Positions 30,985-34,643 of a DNA stretch of 34,643 nt are shown in pieces. The stretch spans positions 1 through 34,643 of the forward strand of contig CAZQEZ010000035.1 in assembly GCA_964592475.1 (NCBI GenBank), read 5' to 3'. Position numbers and translations under genes: made by a program. The DNA is from CAZQEZ01 sp964592475. GTDB lineage: Bacteria > Bacteroidota > Bacteroidia > Cytophagales > Cyclobacteriaceae. The number at the start of each line of letters is the position of its first letter. Position 1 is the stretch's first letter. The notes below the pieces were generated by a model that was not told the DNA's origin, ran no database searches, and saw only the letters and a list, made by a program, of their open reading frames with translations.

Positions 30985-32190
30985 ATGTATAAAAATAAAA
31001 TTATAATAATTGGTGGAGGTGCTGCTGGCTTTTTTAGCGCCGTGAATATTGCAGAAAAGCACCCAGAATATGAAGTAACTATCATAGAAAAAACCAATAA
31101 AGTACTTAGTAAAGTTAAAATTTCTGGTGGGGGCAGATGCAATGTTACAAATGCTTGTTTTTACCCCTCTCAATTGGTAAAAAACTATCCAAGAGGAGGT
31201 AAGAAACTTCAAAAAATGTTTGAACAATTTGGCCCTCAACAAACTATTGATTGGTTTGCTCAAAGAGGCGTTAAATTAAAAACTGAACCTGATAATAGAA
31301 TTTTCCCGATTAGCAATAATTCTCAAACCATTATTGACTGCTTCTTGACCGAATGTAAAAAGTATGGAATAAAAATTATAACCTCTCGCGAAGTTTTGTC
31401 ATTCTCTAAGTTGGAGGATAGCTGGCAGGTCTTAACTAACAAAGATACTTTTGCTGCAAAAAAAATTATTATAGCTACTGGTAATCTGCCACGTATGTGG
31501 AAGTTTTTAGAGAAGATAGCTATAAATATTGAGGCGCCAGTGCCATCGCTATTCACTTTCAATATAGATGATCCAAGAATTAAAGAACTACAAGGGATTT
31601 CATTTGATTTGGTGCAAACCCGGATTGCAGGCACTAAAGTGCAAACCGATGGTCCTCTTTTGATTACCCATTGGGGTTTAAGCGGTCCGGCGGTTTTAAA
31701 ATTGTCTGCATTTGCTGCTCGAGAGTTAGCCACAAAAAAATATGTATTCAATTTACTTGTCAATTTTATTCCTCAACATTCGCAAGAAGAGATAAGGAAT
31801 TACTTTGTTGATTATAAAAACTCAAATCCCAAACAATTACTTTCAACCCGTACACATTTTAATTTGCCCAAAAGATACTGGCAACAATTATGTGATTTTC
31901 TAAAAATAGAAACTATGAGATGGGAAGATGTGGGTAAAAAACAAATTAATCCACTCATTGAACAGCTATGTAATGCATTATTTGAAGTAAATGGTAAAAG
32001 TACATTCAAAGAAGAGTTTGTGACTTGCGGAGGAGTAAAATTAAGAGAGATTGATTTGAAAACCATGCAAAGCAAAGCTTTTCCGGGGCTTTACTTTGCG
32101 GGTGAGGTTTTAGATATTGATGCAGTCACAGGCGGTTTCAATTTTCAAGCAGCCTGGGCATCTGCTTATATTGTTTCAGAAAATATTTAA
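30985..32190 (+). CDS. HI0933-family FAD-dependent oxidoreductase
   Basis: This 401-residue cytoplasmic flavoprotein belongs to the HI0933/BaiN-like family. The N-terminal FAD motif IIIGGGAAGFFSAV (about 7-20) is followed by the family signature SGGGRCNVTN (about 48-57). The central domain inserts beta strands and FPISNNSQTIIDCF; the C-terminal TCGGVKLREIDLKTMQSKAFPGLYFAGEVLDIDAVTGGFNFQAAW is a second signature region. The reaction is not established for most members. It lies 7 nt after msrB, suggesting a redox link. Its last 4 nt overlap the end of the convergent argJ. Confidence 0.92.
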   Translation: MYKNKIIIIGGGAAGFFSAVNIAEKHPEYEVTIIEKTNKVLSKVKISGGGRCNVTNACFYPSQLVKNYPRGGKKLQKMFEQFGPQQTIDWFAQRGVKLKTEPDNRIFPISNNSQTIIDCFLTECKKYGIKIITSREVLSFSKLEDSWQVLTNKDTFAAKKIIIATGNLPRMWKFLEKIAINIEAPVPSLFTFNIDDPRIKELQGISFDLVQTRIAGTKVQTDGPLLITHWGLSGPAVLKLSAFAARELATKKYVFNLLVNFIPQHSQEEIRNYFVDYKNSNPKQLLSTRTHFNLPKRYWQQLCDFLKIETMRWEDVGKKQINPLIEQLCNALFEVNGKSTFKEEFVTCGGVKLREIDLKTMQSKAFPGLYFAGEVLDIDAVTGGFNFQAAWASAYIVSENI

Positions 32191-33404
32191 GTTGTATATA
32201 CCGAATTGAATAAAACATAATCAGTGGTTAAATCAGCTCCCCAGCCCATACCATTAGCTTTGCCATTTTTCATATCTAATTTTATAAATACATGTGAATC
32301 GCGCAGCAGCTTTTTAAGATAGTTTTTATCAAAACCTGAAGGCTGACCATTATTTAATACCTGCACTTGTTCTTCTTCACTACCGATGTATAGGTCTACA
32401 CTTTGGTAGTCAAATGGCAAACCTGCATTTCCTGCAGCACAAATTATTCTACCCCAGTTAGGGTCTCTACCAAACATGGCTGTCTTTACCAGGTTTGAAT
32501 CTGAAATCTTACGTACCAATGTTCTAGCAGTTACCTCATCCGGAGCATTAACTACCTCATATTGAATAAATTTAGATGCTCCTTCACCATCAGAAACAAT
32601 TTGCTTGGCTAAATGTATCATCATTTCCTGCAAATGCTTCTCAAATTCTACATATCCTTCATCATTTTCACTGGTAATTTCCTTATTTTCTGCTAATCCA
32701 TTGGCTAGTACAGCTACCATATCATTGGTAGAGGTGTCACCATCTACCGTTATCATATTGAATGATTTTTCAACAGATTTTTTCACTATCTTGTCTAAAA
32801 TTTTTGGAGCTATGGCAGCATCTGTCACAATAAAAGAAAGCATTGTTCCCATGTTAGGGTGAATCATTCCTGATCCCTTAGCCACACCCGCCATATTTAT
32901 TTCCTTATTGCCAATACTGAAATTGATATACCCTTCTTTGGCAAAAGTATCGGTAGTCAAAATAGCATTAGCTACAAAAGAGCCGGCGTGAGATTTATTA
33001 GTAAGTTTTTTTACATTTTCTTTTATTCCCTTTACTATGTCTTCCGTAGGAAAGGGTTCACCAATTAATCCGGTGGATGCCACTAACACCAGCTCCCTTT
33101 TAATATTAAGTTCCTGGGCCATGATATCTACCATAGCTTCTGCTCCTTGGCGCCCTTGCTCTCCGGTACAGGCATTGGCATTTCCCGAATTTATTACAAT
33201 GGCTTGTGCTTTACCATCTTTTATGTTTTTTTGTGAAACTTTAATGGGCTCAGCTACAACTTTGTTTTTTGTAAATGTTGCAGCAACACTGGCAGGTACA
33301 TCTGAAAAAATGATTGCTAAATCCCTGCGCATTGATTTTACACCAGTGTGGGCTCCCCAGCAAGTTATACCTTTTACATTAGTAATATTCTTAATCATTG
33401 TCAT
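32187..33404 (-). CDS. argJ: ArgJ, glutamate N-acetyltransferase / ornithine acetyltransferase
   Basis: This 405-residue enzyme moves acetyl from N-acetylornithine to glutamate and so recycles acetyl groups in arginine synthesis; bifunctional forms also acetylate glutamate from acetyl-CoA. Family motifs are VVINSGNANACTGEQG (69-84, read as AIVINSGNANACTG), LVASTGLIGEPFP, the self-cleavage site ILTTDTFAKEG (148-158) whose Thr becomes the N-terminal nucleophile of the beta chain, VAKGSGMIHPNMGTML, and MITVDGDTSTNDM. GRDPNWGRIICAAG is near the C-terminus. Its ATG overlaps the argC stop (ATGA). Its end overlaps the convergent flavoprotein gene by 4 nt. Whether it is mono- or bifunctional cannot be told from sequence. 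Confidence 0.95.
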   Translation of the reverse strand: MTMIKNITNVKGITCWGAHTGVKSMRRDLAIIFSDVPASVAATFTKNKVVAEPIKVSQKNIKDGKAQAIVINSGNANACTGEQGRQGAEAMVDIMAQELNIKRELVLVASTGLIGEPFPTEDIVKGIKENVKKLTNKSHAGSFVANAILTTDTFAKEGYINFSIGNKEINMAGVAKGSGMIHPNMGTMLSFIVTDAAIAPKILDKIVKKSVEKSFNMITVDGDTSTNDMVAVLANGLAENKEITSENDEGYVEFEKHLQEMMIHLAKQIVSDGEGASKFIQYEVVNAPDEVTARTLVRKISDSNLVKTAMFGRDPNWGRIICAAGNAGLPFDYQSVDLYIGSEEEQVQVLNNGQPSGFDKNYLKKLLRDSHVFIKLDMKNGKANGMGWGADLTTDYVLFNSVYTT

Positions 33405-34432
33405 GGTATCAAAGCTAAATGTTGCAATCCTGTATCTTGAGGTAAATCAAACATAATATTCATGTTTTGTATCGCTTGTCCGGAAGCTCCTTTAACTAAA
33501 TTGTCAATGGCTCCTACAGTTATTATTCTATTAGTGCGTTCGTCATGGGTTACAAAAACATCACATAGATTAGTCCCCCTTACTTCTTTAACAGCAGGCG
33601 GCTCTTTTCTTATTCTTACAAATGGAGTGTTCTTATAAGTTTCCTCATATATTTCATTTAATTCTTGATCAGATATTGACTTTATAGGTCTGCTGTAGCC
33701 TGTTGCAATAATACCCCGATCAATAGGTAATAAATGAGGGGTGAATTGGATAATCGGTTGTTGATTATTTATCGATAAATTTTCTTCAATCTCTATGGTA
33801 TGCCTATGACTCTTTAAGCCGTAGGGTTTAAAATTATCATTTACATTACCAAAGAGGGTAATTGATTTTGGTGAAATACCAGCTCCGGTAGTGCCAGATT
33901 TGGCATCTATAATAATTTCTGGCGTAATTATATCGTGTTTTATTAAAGGATAAATAGATAAAATAGAACTCGTAGGGTAACATCCCGGATTTGCAACTAA
34001 CGTGGCATCCTTTATTTCTTTCTCATATAGTTCTGGCAAACCATATACTTTATTCTCAAATGCTTTTGGAAAAATGTGATCCTGACCATACCATTTTTTA
34101 TATACATCGGCACTCTTAAGTCTAAAATCTCCGGATAAGTCTATTGTTTTAAAATTTTTATTCTGATTTTCAGATATAAATTTCATCGATACACCATGAG
34201 GTAAAGCCAAAAAAGCTAAATCAATATCATATTCATTTAACTTTGCCAATGGTTGAAGCTCCATATCGTAATAACCCGTGAAGGCTTTATGTACTTCTGA
34301 AAAACTTTTCCCAGCCTTACTCTCTGATGTTATTACCTGAATATCTACATGAGGATGTAAATGTAGAAGCCGTACTAACTCTGAGCCTGTATATCCAGTG
34401 GCTCCAATTATCCCAATTCGGATTTTGGTCAT
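33401..34432 (-). CDS. argC: ArgC, N-acetyl-gamma-glutamyl-phosphate reductase
   Basis: This 343-residue NADPH-dependent enzyme makes N-acetylglutamate semialdehyde in arginine synthesis. The nucleotide-binding start is IGIIGATGYTGSELVRLL (6-23). The catalytic C151 lies in VANPGCYPTSSIL. A second motif is SHRHTIEIEEN with the active-site histidine, followed by FTPHLLPIDRGIIATGY. Length is standard. It is the first gene of the argC-argJ pair and is translationally coupled to argJ. A -7 element (34491-34498) lies about 60 nt upstream. No ArgR site is evident, and argB, argD and argF are not in the window. Confidence 0.96.
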   Translation of the reverse strand: MTKIRIGIIGATGYTGSELVRLLHLHPHVDIQVITSESKAGKSFSEVHKAFTGYYDMELQPLAKLNEYDIDLAFLALPHGVSMKFISENQNKNFKTIDLSGDFRLKSADVYKKWYGQDHIFPKAFENKVYGLPELYEKEIKDATLVANPGCYPTSSILSIYPLIKHDIITPEIIIDAKSGTTGAGISPKSITLFGNVNDNFKPYGLKSHRHTIEIEENLSINNQQPIIQFTPHLLPIDRGIIATGYSRPIKSISDQELNEIYEETYKNTPFVRIRKEPPAVKEVRGTNLCDVFVTHDERTNRIITVGAIDNLVKGASGQAIQNMNIMFDLPQDTGLQHLALIP

Positions 34433-34490
34433 TCGATAATTATTTTACTTTTAAAAATAAATTTAGCTTATCATTTATTAAAAACAGGTG

Positions 34491-34498
34491 CAAAGTTA
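34491..34498 (-). promoter_or_regulatory. -7 element for argC-argJ
   Basis: The minus strand reads TAACTTTG, an exact TAnnTTTG match, giving a leader of roughly 55 nt to the argC start. The -33 region 19 bp away is only a partial match (TTCA). Confidence 0.45.
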
Positions 34499-34588
34499 AT
34501 AAAATTTGATAGCCTAATGAATTAAATGGCTAGCTAAATGCTTAATTACAGATGGTTATAATTTTTTTAAAAAAAACGGATTTAGTAC

Positions 34589-34619
34589 TTGATAACCCAG
34601 GTATATCTTTCTATCTTTG
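34589..34619 (+). promoter_or_regulatory. Consensus promoter reading out of the right edge
   Basis: TTG (34589-34591), a 20-bp spacer and TATCTTTG (34612-34619), the same geometry and -7 sequence as the bamD promoter. No start codon follows within the remaining 24 nt. A gene or RNA on the plus strand is expected just outside the window. Confidence 0.6.
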
Positions 34620-34643
34620 TCGTCCTTTTGCCTAAAGAAGTTA

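Noticed and set aside
33037..33456. 139-codon plus-strand frame opposite argJ and the argC end
   Set aside because: Antisense shadow of argJ; no family resemblance or promoter.

Overview
The window looks like a chromosomal segment of a Bacteroidota bacterium, most likely of the Cytophagia/Cytophagales. DNA is AT-rich, starts are preceded by A-rich stretches rather than Shine-Dalgarno sites, and promoters fit the Bacteroidota pattern (TTTG, about 19-20 bp, TAnnTTTG). The block bamD-rpoZ-coaBC-DUF4835(PorD)-recN, an OstA-like protein and FGE-fold lipoproteins are also typical of the phylum. The order-level placement is inference. Most of the window is housekeeping, and I see no tRNA, rRNA, insertion sequence, prophage or CRISPR array.

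Layout. 1-2641 (minus): glnB-type P-II, ammonium channel amtB, a hairpin, then an outer-membrane barrel running off the left edge; together a nitrogen-uptake unit. 2642-3230: long AT-rich spacer. 3231-4556: mtaB, a tRNA methylthiotransferase. 4578-7349: four poorly characterised genes (a possibly PD-(D/E)XK-like small protein, a coiled-coil membrane protein, a TerB-like protein, an FGE-like lipoprotein lacking the FGE cysteines). 7376-9638: DUF819 membrane protein, DUF429 protein and an unknown protein. 9933-11312 (minus): protoporphyrinogen/coproporphyrinogen oxidase, divergent from a three-gene plus-strand unit at 11382-13772: unknown protein, CarH-like cobalamin-binding sensor module, PAS-type histidine kinase.

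13889-16181 (minus): hslV and the dihydrolipoamide acetyltransferase (E2), separated by a perfect 20-bp hairpin. 16378-19230 (minus): a 950-residue protein combining an HExxH peptidase domain, a TolB-like propeller and an outer-membrane barrel. 19390-21268 (minus): tilS overlapping a cNMP-binding-fold gene. 21309-28361 (plus): OstA-like protein, then bamD, rpoZ, coaBC, DUF4835/PorD, a 74-residue small protein and recN, a mix of envelope biogenesis, transcription, CoA synthesis and DNA repair genes. A 100-N assembly gap (28394-28493) follows, with the same 12 bases on both sides. 28498-30354 (minus): secreted CocE/NonD ester hydrolase. 30492-32190 (plus): secreted MsrB and an HI0933-type flavoprotein. 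32187-34432 (minus): argC-argJ, arginine synthesis by the acetyl cycle. A consensus promoter at the right edge points to a gene outside the window.

The best candidate for something little described is 11382-13772. It is a split signalling system in which the cobalamin-binding photosensor-like module is a separate protein translationally coupled to its presumed kinase, preceded by a protein I do not recognise and facing a tetrapyrrole-biosynthesis gene across 69 bp.
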